DNA of 64,000 nucleotides, from NCBI RefSeq assembly GCF_014643635.1, contig NZ_BMJV01000004.1:1-64000 (forward strand), read 5' to 3'. Positions 1 to 7,823 of the stretch are shown in pieces. Within the stretch, counting starts at the first letter, position 1. Each line of letters starts with the position of its first letter. The notes under the pieces are model-generated. The model was not told the DNA's origin. It ran no database searches and saw only the letters and a list, made by a program, of their open reading frames with translations. Source of the stretch: Salipiger pallidus (lineage in GTDB: Bacteria; Pseudomonadota; Alphaproteobacteria; Rhodobacterales; Rhodobacteraceae). The position numbers and the translations under genes were made by a program.

Positions 1-20
1 ACAATGCTAACCTTCTCCAT
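1..20 (-). CDS. 5' end of a divergent gene, truncated by the window edge
   Basis: Reading leftward from position 20 there is an ATG followed by codons for MEKVSI, and then the window ends. A strong purine-rich ribosome binding site (GAGGAGGAAG) lies just upstream, at about 26-36 on the forward strand, which is why the start is believable. The opening resembles many family 2 glycosyltransferases, which would fit the glycosyltransferase on the other side, but six residues cannot establish this. The gene would be divergent from the membrane protein starting at 248. Confidence 0.4.
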
Positions 21-247
21 GGACGCTTCCTCCTCGTAGCGAATTTCGACACCGCTACCTTGGCACAGCGATGCCGTGAGGGGGCGTCCACACCATCAAG
101 AGGGCGCGCCTCGACCCGACTTTTGGCGTGATAGCCCGTCCAGCATTTGCGCTGTGCGGAAGGCTCGCGTCGCAAGCCATTGTCGGCACCCGCCCAGATC
201 GGCATATGTCTCGCAATTGCAGCGCGCTATGACGGAGCAACACCCGC

Positions 248-1294
248 ATGATGAAAGACAAAACAACCGGATCACCGGGAAGGGTACGGTTCGTCCTTGG
301 CGCGGCGGCCTTCCTTCTCCTGAGCGGTGCCGCGTTCTGGGCCATCGCCGCCTTCGTGGGAGACGGTATCCCCCGGTTCGATCCGCGGCTGGTCGCACCG
401 AGCTCCGTGGCGCTGATTACGCTGTTACTGCTGATTTATTTCCTGGCGGACGGGCTGCGGCTCTACTTCGTCCTGCGCGCCCTGGACGCGCCTGTGACCT
501 TGAGCCAGATCATGCCGCTCGTGTTCGTGAACTTGTTCTTCTCAAACATCACCCCGTTGGCGACCGGCGGCGGCTTTGCCCAGATCTGGTACCTGCAACG
601 CTGCGGTGTCGGGGTCGGGCTTTCGGCGGCGGCAACGACGATCCGGACGATCCTTGCGATGCTGGTGATCTTCGTTTCGGCGCCGCTGTTCCTCGTCTTG
701 GCGCCGGAGGTCGACGTCGCTGGCAGCTCCGGCGCGCTGGTGAACACGATCGCCGGGGTGATCGCGGTGTACATGGCGGGCTTTCTCGTGCTTCTTCTGC
801 GCCCGGCCTGGATGGTTGCCGCCTGCGAGTGGGGCTTGGCAGTGCTGCAGCGGATGCATCTGCTTGGGCAGGAGCGCCGCGCCGCATGGACACAGGCGTT
901 GCGCCGCGAAGCCCGGTCCTTTTCGGACGGCTTCGGCCGTTTCCTCTCAGGCGCGCCGCAGCTGTCGGTCGCGGCGGTGGTCGCGACACTGGCGTTCCTA
1001 CTTGCCCTCTTCGCAATGCCGGCGCTGCTCATGGCGCTGCTCGGGCTCGAGCCGGACTGGCTGACCGTGATCGGAACGCTTTCGGTGGTGACGTTCCTGA
1101 TGTATTTCGCACCCACGCCCGGAGGGGCCGGGTTCTCGGAGCTTGCCTTCGCAGGGCTCATGGCCGGGCAGGTGGGCGAGGGGCAGCTGCTTCTTGTCAT
1201 TTTCGCCTGGCGTCTCTTGACGATCTACCTGGGAATGGCGATCGGAGCGGTGGTGTCGCTCCGGGTCCTGCGGCCGGGAAGGATACGCACGTGA
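248..1294 (+). CDS. Flippase-like integral membrane protein (lysylphosphatidylglycerol synthase TM-domain family)
   Basis: A 348-residue hydrophobic protein with about eight membrane segments and no soluble domain. It fits the UPF0104 / COG0392 family, which is related to the flippase part of MprF. The sequence TPGGAGFSE near residue 295, just after a membrane segment, is the typical conserved P-G-G-x-G-xx-E motif of this family. Members are thought to move or present lipids across the inner membrane, but the substrate here is unknown. The stop overlaps the GTG start of the next gene (GTGA), so the two are translationally coupled. This suggests a joint role in making or exporting a glycolipid. 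The upstream 247 bases contain the probable promoter region, with no clear box visible. Confidence 0.75.
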   Translation: MMKDKTTGSPGRVRFVLGAAAFLLLSGAAFWAIAAFVGDGIPRFDPRLVAPSSVALITLLLLIYFLADGLRLYFVLRALDAPVTLSQIMPLVFVNLFFSNITPLATGGGFAQIWYLQRCGVGVGLSAAATTIRTILAMLVIFVSAPLFLVLAPEVDVAGSSGALVNTIAGVIAVYMAGFLVLLLRPAWMVAACEWGLAVLQRMHLLGQERRAAWTQALRREARSFSDGFGRFLSGAPQLSVAAVVATLAFLLALFAMPALLMALLGLEPDWLTVIGTLSVVTFLMYFAPTPGGAGFSELAFAGLMAGQVGEGQLLLVIFAWRLLTIYLGMAIGAVVSLRVLRPGRIRT

Positions 1295-3510
1295 AGCTCC
1301 GCAAGTTCCTCTCGCTGCTGCTTGTGATCAACGTCTCCGTGCTGCTCGCGGTGTTGGGGTACAAGATCTACCTCTACGTCAACGCGCCCACCGGGAGCGC
1401 GCTGCTGGTGTCGCAGATCGAAAGGATCGAGCAGGCGGACCGGGATCGTGAAACTCTGAGCCTTGCGGTGGTGGGGCAGGCCAATAATTCGATTGGTGTG
1501 TTCGAGAACGAGATCCTGCCTCGGATCAACGCGTCAGATGCTGATTTTATGGTTTCTGCGGGCAACATCGTCAGCGCCGGTGGCGAGGACAAGTACCGCG
1601 CTCTCCTCGGCACGCTGGGCCATCTGCGCAAACCCTACCTGCTGACCTTTGGCCAGAACGAGGTCGAGGAGTTCGGCGCAGGTCGGTTCTACCAGCGGTT
1701 CGGCCCCTATTTCTATTCCGTCAGCCTCAATGCCGCCCGATTGGTTTTTCTCGACGCCACCGGGCGCACCCCGACCGACTGGCAGGAGCGCTGGCTGCGC
1801 GACATTCTGGACGCGCGCGACGCGCGGCCGATCATCGTATTTCTCGGGCACCCATTGCTGGATCCGGTGCCCGACACTCTGTTCGAGCCCGACACCGGGG
1901 CTTGGTCCGAGCCTGAGGGCCGGGGGCGGCTTCTTGGCCTGTTGGACGAGCTGGGGGTCGACGTGGTGATCTCGGCCGGGGCCTCGACCTATTCCGACCA
2001 GACCGTCGACGGCACCCGTCATATCGTTACCGGCGGGGCAGGCGGGCTGGTGCTGAACGACGACACGAGTTTCTACCACTACCTCGAACTGGAGGTCGGG
2101 CCGGGCGGCGTCGATGTTGCCATGATACCGGTCGAGACCGCGCCGAGCCCGCTGGCCCGGCGGATCGAGGGAGTGTGGTTCTACATCTACTCACTTTTCT
2201 ACGTCGGAATCTGGAATTTCCTGCTGGGGTTCACGCTGCTCGTGGTGCTGGGGGTGTACCTCTACGACAAGCTGTTCCGTGACCGGAGCTATTATCCCAG
2301 CTACGACATGCCCGATCCGGTCGATCTCGGGCGTCCGATGCGCATCGCCATGTTCACGAACTCCTATCTGCCCTTCACGGGGGGCTTGCCGCTATCGGTC
2401 GAGCGTCTCAAGCGCGGGCTCGAGGCGCAGGGACACGAGGTGCTGGTGGTCTGCCCGTCCTATGGCACGAGCCTGACCGAGCCGAGCGTCTGGCGCGTGC
2501 CGGCGCTTGCGCGCGAGGGCTCCATGATCCGGCTGGCAAACCCGTTCCACCTGCGCACCTGGAGGCGCCTGAGGGAATTTGCCCCGGATGTGGTCCACCT
2601 GCACCATCCGTTCTGGCTGGGGACGCTTGGGCTGCGACTGGCGCGTCGGCTCAAGGTTCCGGCAGTCTTCACCTATCACACCCGGCTGGAGCATTTCGCC
2701 CATATCGTACCGTTGCCGGGCGCGCTTTTCCGCAATGTCGTGGCACACTGGATCATCAACCGTTTTGCCAATCGCTGCGATAGCGTCATCGTTCCTACCC
2801 CTGTCACCCGCGATTACATCCGTCTGATCGGCGTCGACGGGCCGGTGGATGTGCAGCCGACCGGGGTAGAGACCGAGCTTTACTGCAATCAGGTGCCCGA
2901 ACGGTTGAGGGACCTACGCCATGAGGTAAACCCCGACGGTCGCCTTCTGCTCGTGACGGCCGCGCGCCTGTCGCCGGAAAAGAACCTGTCCTTCATCCTC
3001 AGGGCGACGGCCGCCCTGAGGGATCGAGGCGCTCCCCGCTTTCGCCTGCTGGTGCTTGGAGAAGGGGATGAACGGGCCAGGCTGGAGGCGATGATAGAGG
3101 ATCTGGACCTGCGGGACTGCGTACGCCTCGTGGGGGCGGTGCCCTCGGACGAGGTACCGTCCTGGCTGACGATCTCGGACATTTTCGTCTTTGCGTCGGC
3201 TGCCGAAACGCAAGGTATGGTGGTGCTCGAGGCGATGGCGGCGGGCCTGCCTGTGGTTGCCGTGAACTCCAGCGGCATTGATGCCTTCGTCGAGAACCGG
3301 GAGACCGGCTACGCGACGCCCGAGGACCTCGAGATTTGGACCGAGACGCTGCACGGGTTGATGGTCTCGAACACGAAACGTGAGGTCATGGGCAGCGCTG
3401 CGCGGGAGGCTGCGATGAAGCACTCTGTCGAAGCTTTCTCGGCCGCTGTCCTGACGATCTACGAGGCCGCCGTATCCAGAAAGGCCGCCAGTCAGAAGAA
3501 GGACGTGTGA
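1291..3510 (+). CDS. Membrane-anchored fusion of a degenerate metallophosphoesterase-like domain and a GT4 glycosyltransferase
   Basis: The GTG start at 1291 overlaps the previous stop and gives 739 residues. Residues 6-24 form a membrane anchor. Residues about 56-285 follow the calcineurin-like phosphoesterase layout, but the metal-ligand motifs are altered: the GDxH position reads GQAN (62-65), GDxxD reads GNIVS, GNHE reads GQNE and the last GHxH reads GAST. One internal GHP motif is kept. A second membrane segment spans about 296-325. Residues 350-739 form a GT4 (GT-B) glycosyltransferase, starting MRIAMFTNSYLPFTGG and carrying the E-x7-E motif in AETQGMVVLEA. The GT part probably works with the preceding flippase-like protein on a lipid-linked sugar. 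A long upstream in-frame extension to position 76 is only a shadow reading. Confidence 0.8.
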   Translation: MKLRKFLSLLLVINVSVLLAVLGYKIYLYVNAPTGSALLVSQIERIEQADRDRETLSLAVVGQANNSIGVFENEILPRINASDADFMVSAGNIVSAGGEDKYRALLGTLGHLRKPYLLTFGQNEVEEFGAGRFYQRFGPYFYSVSLNAARLVFLDATGRTPTDWQERWLRDILDARDARPIIVFLGHPLLDPVPDTLFEPDTGAWSEPEGRGRLLGLLDELGVDVVISAGASTYSDQTVDGTRHIVTGGAGGLVLNDDTSFYHYLELEVGPGGVDVAMIPVETAPSPLARRIEGVWFYIYSLFYVGIWNFLLGFTLLVVLGVYLYDKLFRDRSYYPSYDMPDPVDLGRPMRIAMFTNSYLPFTGGLPLSVERLKRGLEAQGHEVLVVCPSYGTSLTEPSVWRVPALAREGSMIRLANPFHLRTWRRLREFAPDVVHLHHPFWLGTLGLRLARRLKVPAVFTYHTRLEHFAHIVPLPGALFRNVVAHWIINRFANRCDSVIVPTPVTRDYIRLIGVDGPVDVQPTGVETELYCNQVPERLRDLRHEVNPDGRLLLVTAARLSPEKNLSFILRATAALRDRGAPRFRLLVLGEGDERARLEAMIEDLDLRDCVRLVGAVPSDEVPSWLTISDIFVFASAAETQGMVVLEAMAAGLPVVAVNSSGIDAFVENRETGYATPEDLEIWTETLHGLMVSNTKREVMGSAAREAAMKHSVEAFSAAVLTIYEAAVSRKAASQKKDV

Positions 3511-3680
3511 TCGGGCCCTGTAGCGCACCGATCAGGCCCGCGCCCCGCGTTTTACCGAATGGATCAGGGTCCGAAGGCGTGGCACGCAAGATGTTGCGCA
3601 ACGCGGATCGGTGCCGTGGCGGCGATGCGGGGCAGGGCGACGCCGTCCCTTGACGGGGCGGCGACCCGGCCCGCTTGACC

Positions 3681-4319
3681 TCAGCCCGACGACATCTTCA
3701 TCCACATGCCGCCAAGGATCACCAGCCCAAGGAGGACATATCCCGCCGCGACAACCAACCCATCTCTGCCCAGGACGCCCAAGGCAAATACGGCGACAGG
3801 CAGGCCAAGAAGCGGCGTCATCACCGGTATCGCGCCGAGAACGAGAAGAGAGCCGCCCGCGATCATGAGCAGGATTGCCATGATCGAAAGAGAAACGCGG
3901 CCCTCCGCAAGCGCGCTCCAGCGTGGCCGAAGCCGCTTGCGCAGCCAGTCGGCAACAGGCCGGATGCGATCGGCGGCGCGGCACAATCGCTCCGCCGAAA
4001 GTGTTCTGCGACCGAACACGGCCGGAAGCCCGATGCCTTCCCGCCCCAGAAGCATCTGTAGTCCGATTAACGCGACAATGGCCCCGAGAGCGCCACCGAT
4101 CCCGGGGATCATGCCGATCGGGAGGATCATGAAAATTGAAACAACCATCAAAAGCGGTGCATGGCCCTGAGCCCCGATGGTCCTGTTGAGCTCTGCGAAG
4201 GACACAGTTTCGGCGCCGTCCGCGAGCTTATGCAGGCGCTCGACCAGCGCTGGCACCGCCTCAGGACCGGATCGAGGCTCATCCGAGCCATGTTCTGGGG
4301 TGTGCTGCCGGGTCGTCAT
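3681..4319 (-). CDS. exoD: ExoD family membrane protein
   Basis: A 212-residue protein with a soluble N-terminus and four or more hydrophobic segments, typical of ExoD (family length about 200). The motif MILPIGMIPGIGG, around residues 62-75, and the C-terminal glycine-rich helices are characteristic. In Sinorhizobium meliloti, ExoD affects exopolysaccharide production and alkali tolerance during nodule invasion, but its biochemical role is unknown. The start follows a purine-rich AAGGAAAAAG stretch. Its upstream region carries a GGAAC-N17-GGTT promoter. It is transcribed away from the SDR gene at 4563 and lies tail-to-tail with the glycosyltransferase fusion. Confidence 0.85.
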   Translation of the reverse strand: MTTRQHTPEHGSDEPRSGPEAVPALVERLHKLADGAETVSFAELNRTIGAQGHAPLLMVVSIFMILPIGMIPGIGGALGAIVALIGLQMLLGREGIGLPAVFGRRTLSAERLCRAADRIRPVADWLRKRLRPRWSALAEGRVSLSIMAILLMIAGGSLLVLGAIPVMTPLLGLPVAVFALGVLGRDGLVVAAGYVLLGLVILGGMWMKMSSG

Positions 4320-4357
4320 GGCTCACTTTTTCCTTCGTCGGCTGCTTGAGTGAGGAC

Positions 4358-4383
4358 AACCTCTGTTCCGATTAGAATGTTCC
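4358..4383 (-). promoter_or_regulatory. Candidate EcfG-type stress promoter for exoD
   Basis: On the reverse strand GGAAC (4379-4383) is followed after 17 bases by GGTT (4358-4361), so 19 bases separate GGAAC from TT. This matches the GGAAC-N18/19-TT form described for the alphaproteobacterial general stress sigma factor (RpoE2/EcfG). The predicted 5' leader of exoD is about 30 bases. Start-site mapping is lacking. Confidence 0.55.
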
Positions 4384-4495
4384 TGATGATGCGGGTGCCG
4401 CCGGGCACGGCGGCTCAGCCATCCCGCCGCTACCGGCGCCGGAACGCCTGCAGACAAGGCTCTGGGCAGTAGCTTGCCGACATCGCGCCGTGGCC

Positions 4496-4520
4496 GGAAC
4501 GTTCAGGGCGCTCGCCTGTT
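4496..4520 (+). promoter_or_regulatory. Candidate EcfG-type stress promoter for the SDR-P450 operon
   Basis: GGAAC at 4496-4500 is followed after 16 bases by TGTT at 4517-4520 (18 bases to TT). This is the same architecture as upstream of exoD on the opposite strand. It lies about 40 bases before the SDR start codon. TGTT is slightly off the usual CGTT/GGTT. Confidence 0.45.
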
Positions 4521-4562
4521 GGGCTGACAACACCCACGGAACAACCACCGGAGATCATCCCC

Positions 4563-5417
4563 ATGGACCATCCCCGCCCCCCGTTTCCCGAACAGTCGCA
4601 AGACCTGCCGGGTTATACCGAGCAAATGCAGCCCGTGCCGGACCACGGTGAGGACAGCTACCGTGGCTCGGGCCGCCTTGCCGGGCTGACGGCCCTTGTC
4701 ACGGGGGCCGACAGCGGCATCGGACGAGCCGTCGCACTGGCATATGCGCGTGAGGGGGCCGACGTGGCGGTGTCCTTCCTGTCCGAGAGCGCCGAAGCAG
4801 ATCGTACCCGACACCTCATCGAGGACGCTGGGCAGCGTGCCCTTCTGTTGCCTGGCGACATTCAGTCCGCGGAGCATTGCCGTGACATTGTCGCCCGTAC
4901 CGCCGACCAGTTCGGCCGCCTCGACGTCCTTGTGAACAATGCCGCGCACCAGATGCAGTACGATACGTTCGAGGATATCCCGGACGAGGAATGGGAACTC
5001 ACGTTCCGAATCAACATCTTTTCGATGTTCTACCTGTCCAAGGCTGCCGTGCCGCTGATGAAACAGGGCGGGTCGATCATCAACACAGCCTCGGTGAATG
5101 CCGACATGCCCAACCCGGGTCTCTTGGCCTATGCCAGCACCAAGGGCGCGATCCAGAACTTCTCCGCCGGTCTCGCACAGTCGCTGGGGCCGCGCGGGAT
5201 CCGGGTGAACTGCGTGGCACCGGGCCCGGTCTGGACCCCTCTGATCCCGGCAACCTTGCCGGCAGAGAGCGTGGCGAATTTTGGCGCGAACTACCCCATG
5301 GGGCGCCCGGCCCAGCCTGCGGAACTGGCCTCGGCCTATGTCATGCTGGCGGATCCGGCCTCGAGCTACACCTCGGGGGCGACGATCGCGGTGACCGGGG
5401 GGAAGCCCTTCATATGA
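4563..5417 (+). CDS. SDR family NAD(P)-dependent oxidoreductase (YghA/YhdF-like)
   Basis: A 284-residue classical short-chain dehydrogenase with an extended proline-rich N-terminus (EQSQDLPGYTEQMQPVPD) typical of the YghA/YhdF branch. The cofactor motif TGADSGIG lies near residue 48. The NNAA motif and the catalytic Ser, Tyr and Lys (YASTKG around residue 192) are all present. Such enzymes reduce aldehydes or ketones, the exact substrate is unknown, and homologues are often induced in the general stress response. The stop overlaps the next ATG (ATGA at 5414), so it is co-translated with the P450. An EcfG-like promoter lies upstream. Confidence 0.85.
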   Translation: MDHPRPPFPEQSQDLPGYTEQMQPVPDHGEDSYRGSGRLAGLTALVTGADSGIGRAVALAYAREGADVAVSFLSESAEADRTRHLIEDAGQRALLLPGDIQSAEHCRDIVARTADQFGRLDVLVNNAAHQMQYDTFEDIPDEEWELTFRINIFSMFYLSKAAVPLMKQGGSIINTASVNADMPNPGLLAYASTKGAIQNFSAGLAQSLGPRGIRVNCVAPGPVWTPLIPATLPAESVANFGANYPMGRPAQPAELASAYVMLADPASSYTSGATIAVTGGKPFI

Positions 5418-6649
5418 GACCCGGCGCGCTTCCTTCGGATGGCGCCCCTGATGCCACGCTCGCGCTCTTGCGAGAGGGCTATCGCTTTATCCCGGACCGC
5501 TGCATGCGGCTGGGGACAGACGCCTTTCGCACCCGGCTGATGGGGCGCAAGGCTGTTTGCCTGACAGGGGGGCGCGGTATCAGGCTACTTTACGGTGCCG
5601 ACGGGCTGACACGGCGAGGTGCGATGCCGCCGACGGTGCTGCGTTTGCTTCAGGACAAAGGCAGCGTGCAGCAACTCGATGGGGCCGCTCACAGGCACCG
5701 CAAGGCGTTGTTCATGGCGGTCTTGGTGGAGGAAGACGCCGCGGAACGCCTTGCCGAGGCGTTTGGCCGTGTCTGGACCGCTCGGCTTTGCGATGAAGGG
5801 GAAGCCAATGTCCTGGCCGAGGCCAGCGATACCCTCGCGCAAGTGGCGTGCGAGTGGGCAGGATTCGACCAGAGCATCAGCGGTGATGCGGCGCTTCGCA
5901 AGGCACTCGTCGAGATGAGCGCTCGTGCCGGGTCAGTCGGGCCCGGAACGATGGCCGCACTGCTACGACGACGGCGCGTCGAGAGGCAGCTGGCGCGGGC
6001 ACTGCCTGGCCTTCCCGAAGGGTGCCCGGCCCGCCGCGTCGCGACGTTTGAGGAAGATGGTGCTCCGCTTGCCACCAAAACAGCTGTGGTCGAGATCCTT
6101 AACCTGCTTCGACCGATTGTTGCAGTTGGTCGCTACATCGCCTTCCTTGCGCGCACCCTGGCAGTGGAGCCGGAATGGCAACAAACCCTTAGCTGCGCCG
6201 ATCGGGTAGACATCGAACAGTTCTGCGAAGAAGTGCGGCGTCAGTCCCCGTTCTTTCCGATGGTCGGTGCGATGACCACCCGGAAGGTGTCGCACGAAGG
6301 TCTGGACTTGCCGTCAGGTCAGTGGGTGCTGGCTGATCTTTGGGGCACGTTGCAATCACAAGAGGCTTTCCCGCTGCCAAATCAGTTTCATCCGGGTCGA
6401 CAGCTGAGTTGGCGGCATCCGAATGAGGACTTTGTGCCCCAGGGCGGAGGGGATGCCGCCACCACTCACCGATGTCCGGGGGAGCGTGTGACCCTGGCAC
6501 TGATGACGGCGGCGGTGCGCATCCTGTGCGGCAGGCTGAGTTGGGATCTGCCCGAACAGAACCTAGATGTGGCACTGAACCGTATGCCGGCGGCGCCTGA
6601 AAGCGGCGTCCTACTATCGGGCATCCGAAGGCTGGATGCGTTATCCTGA
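5414..6649 (+). CDS. Cytochrome P450, CYP152 type (fatty-acid peroxygenase)
   Basis: A 411-residue P450 of the peroxide-driven CYP152 group (P450-BSbeta, P450-SPalpha). The heme-thiolate loop FVPQGGGDAATTHRCPGE, with Cys354, keeps the distinctive QGGG.....HRCPGE form. The I-helix region LLRPIVAVGRYIAF has the Arg233-Pro234 pair in place of the acid-alcohol pair; in P450-BSbeta this Arg binds the fatty-acid carboxylate. Such enzymes use hydrogen peroxide directly to hydroxylate or decarboxylate fatty acids and need no ferredoxin, consistent with none being nearby. The ATG start overlaps the SDR stop, so a hydroxylated or aldehyde product may pass between the two activities. An alternative upstream start would lie inside the SDR gene and is rejected. 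Confidence 0.88.
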   Translation: MRPGALPSDGAPDATLALLREGYRFIPDRCMRLGTDAFRTRLMGRKAVCLTGGRGIRLLYGADGLTRRGAMPPTVLRLLQDKGSVQQLDGAAHRHRKALFMAVLVEEDAAERLAEAFGRVWTARLCDEGEANVLAEASDTLAQVACEWAGFDQSISGDAALRKALVEMSARAGSVGPGTMAALLRRRRVERQLARALPGLPEGCPARRVATFEEDGAPLATKTAVVEILNLLRPIVAVGRYIAFLARTLAVEPEWQQTLSCADRVDIEQFCEEVRRQSPFFPMVGAMTTRKVSHEGLDLPSGQWVLADLWGTLQSQEAFPLPNQFHPGRQLSWRHPNEDFVPQGGGDAATTHRCPGERVTLALMTAAVRILCGRLSWDLPEQNLDVALNRMPAAPESGVLLSGIRRLDALS

Positions 6650-6707
6650 AGCTGCCCCACGGCGCGATCACTGGCATCCCCTGCAATGCGGGTCAGCGAA
6701 TTGTGGG

Positions 6708-7823
6708 TCAGCTTTGGTAAGGCTGACAGTCTTGCCCGCGTATGTTTGCGTCGCCAGTAAGTGCGAAGCAGTCTTTTGGCAGCTTGGCCAGCCATGCCAA
6801 GCCATCCGGGTCGTAGCTCAGTTCCGGGGCGCTTCCTTCGCTTGCGAAGAAACCTGAAATCAGCGTTGTCCCGAGGCCCCGGCGCGTCGGAGCTTGTACC
6901 GGAGGGCCGCCGCTTTCGCGCCACGACAGGTCAAGCGTGGCACTGTCATTATCCAACAACCAACGAACCTCCACTAGTCCGTCGGGAACGCTGAGCGCGC
7001 CATACTTCGCCGCATTGGTGGCCAGCTCATGGATCACGAGCGCGAGGTCGAACGCCACGGATTCCGTAAGCCTGACTGCGGGGCCATCTATCGTGACCTG
7101 CCCGGGATCTGGCGCGTAGGGGGCGACGTGATCTTTCACCAGTGTCGCCAGTGTGTTCTCGCCACCTGCTTCGTTGGCGAGCCGGATGTGCGCGTCAGAG
7201 AGGGTGCGCAACCGTTCACCGAAGGTGACGGACAGCTCTTCAACGCTTTGGGAGGTGCGCGCTGTCATTTTGAACAGAGATCGCAGCACCGCAAGGCTGT
7301 TGCGGACGCGATGCCGCAACTCGCCGAGCAGGAAGGTGGTGCGTTTCTCTTCCTCTTCCAGCCGCCTAAGCAGATCACGCGTTTGGAACTGACGCTTGCG
7401 GGTTCCCGCCAGGGTTCCCAGAAGCCTGACCATAACCGCAGGCGGGGCGGGACGCTCCAGCAGCACGTAGGACGCAGACTCAATTTCTCGGTCGAGCACG
7501 GCGCAGGCTGGCGGCGGCCGGTTGGCGACACTCGCGAGGATCAGGATTGGCAGGCGCGACCATTCCGGCTCGGCATTCATCGTGTCGGCAAGGATGCGTC
7601 CGACGTCCGCGTCGGCGGCCTCATGGGTGAGCACCACCATTAGGGCCTCCGGCTCGTCCGGCGCAGCAAGACGCTTCGCGAGTTGCGTCGCGCTGGACAG
7701 GCAGCATGCTTGCAGCCCGCTCGACTCGATGCATTCGGCAAGGGCATTCGCGTCACCGCCCAGCGGGGCGAGGACAAGCACAGGGTGCGCATTGCGGGCT
7801 GCCTGGGGCTTACTATCCGCCAA
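6708..7823 (-). CDS. HWE-family sensor histidine kinase with degenerate N-terminal receiver-like domain
   Basis: 371 residues. Residues about 13-135 resemble a response-regulator fold, but the phospho-acceptor strand reads MVVLT where an Asp is expected, so it is probably a pseudo-receiver. A short coiled coil (RRLEEEEKRTT) leads to GELRHRVRNSL, with phospho-accepting His171, typical of the HWE/HisKA_2 class. The ATPase domain has an HELATNAAKYGAL N-box and a GLGTTLI G-box. Such kinases often feed the PhyR-NepR-EcfG stress pathway. Its start overlaps the end of the kaiC-like gene by 11 bases, so the two form one operon, and KaiC-kinase pairing suggests a KaiC-gated signal. Confidence 0.85.
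   Translation of the reverse strand: MADSKPQAARNAHPVLVLAPLGGDANALAECIESSGLQACCLSSATQLAKRLAAPDEPEALMVVLTHEAADADVGRILADTMNAEPEWSRLPILILASVANRPPPACAVLDREIESASYVLLERPAPPAVMVRLLGTLAGTRKRQFQTRDLLRRLEEEEKRTTFLLGELRHRVRNSLAVLRSLFKMTARTSQSVEELSVTFGERLRTLSDAHIRLANEAGGENTLATLVKDHVAPYAPDPGQVTIDGPAVRLTESVAFDLALVIHELATNAAKYGALSVPDGLVEVRWLLDNDSATLDLSWRESGGPPVQAPTRRGLGTTLISGFFASEGSAPELSYDPDGLAWLAKLPKDCFALTGDANIRGQDCQPYQS

Noticed and set aside
76-1290. Long in-frame N-terminal extension of the glycosyltransferase fusion
   Set aside because: It overlaps the flippase-like gene in another frame, is arginine-rich shadow sequence and has no domain; the GTG at 1291 overlaps the upstream stop and starts a membrane anchor.
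4991-5413. Extended reading frame upstream of the P450
   Set aside because: It lies inside the SDR gene in another frame; the ATG at 5414 overlapping the SDR stop gives a normal CYP152 length.
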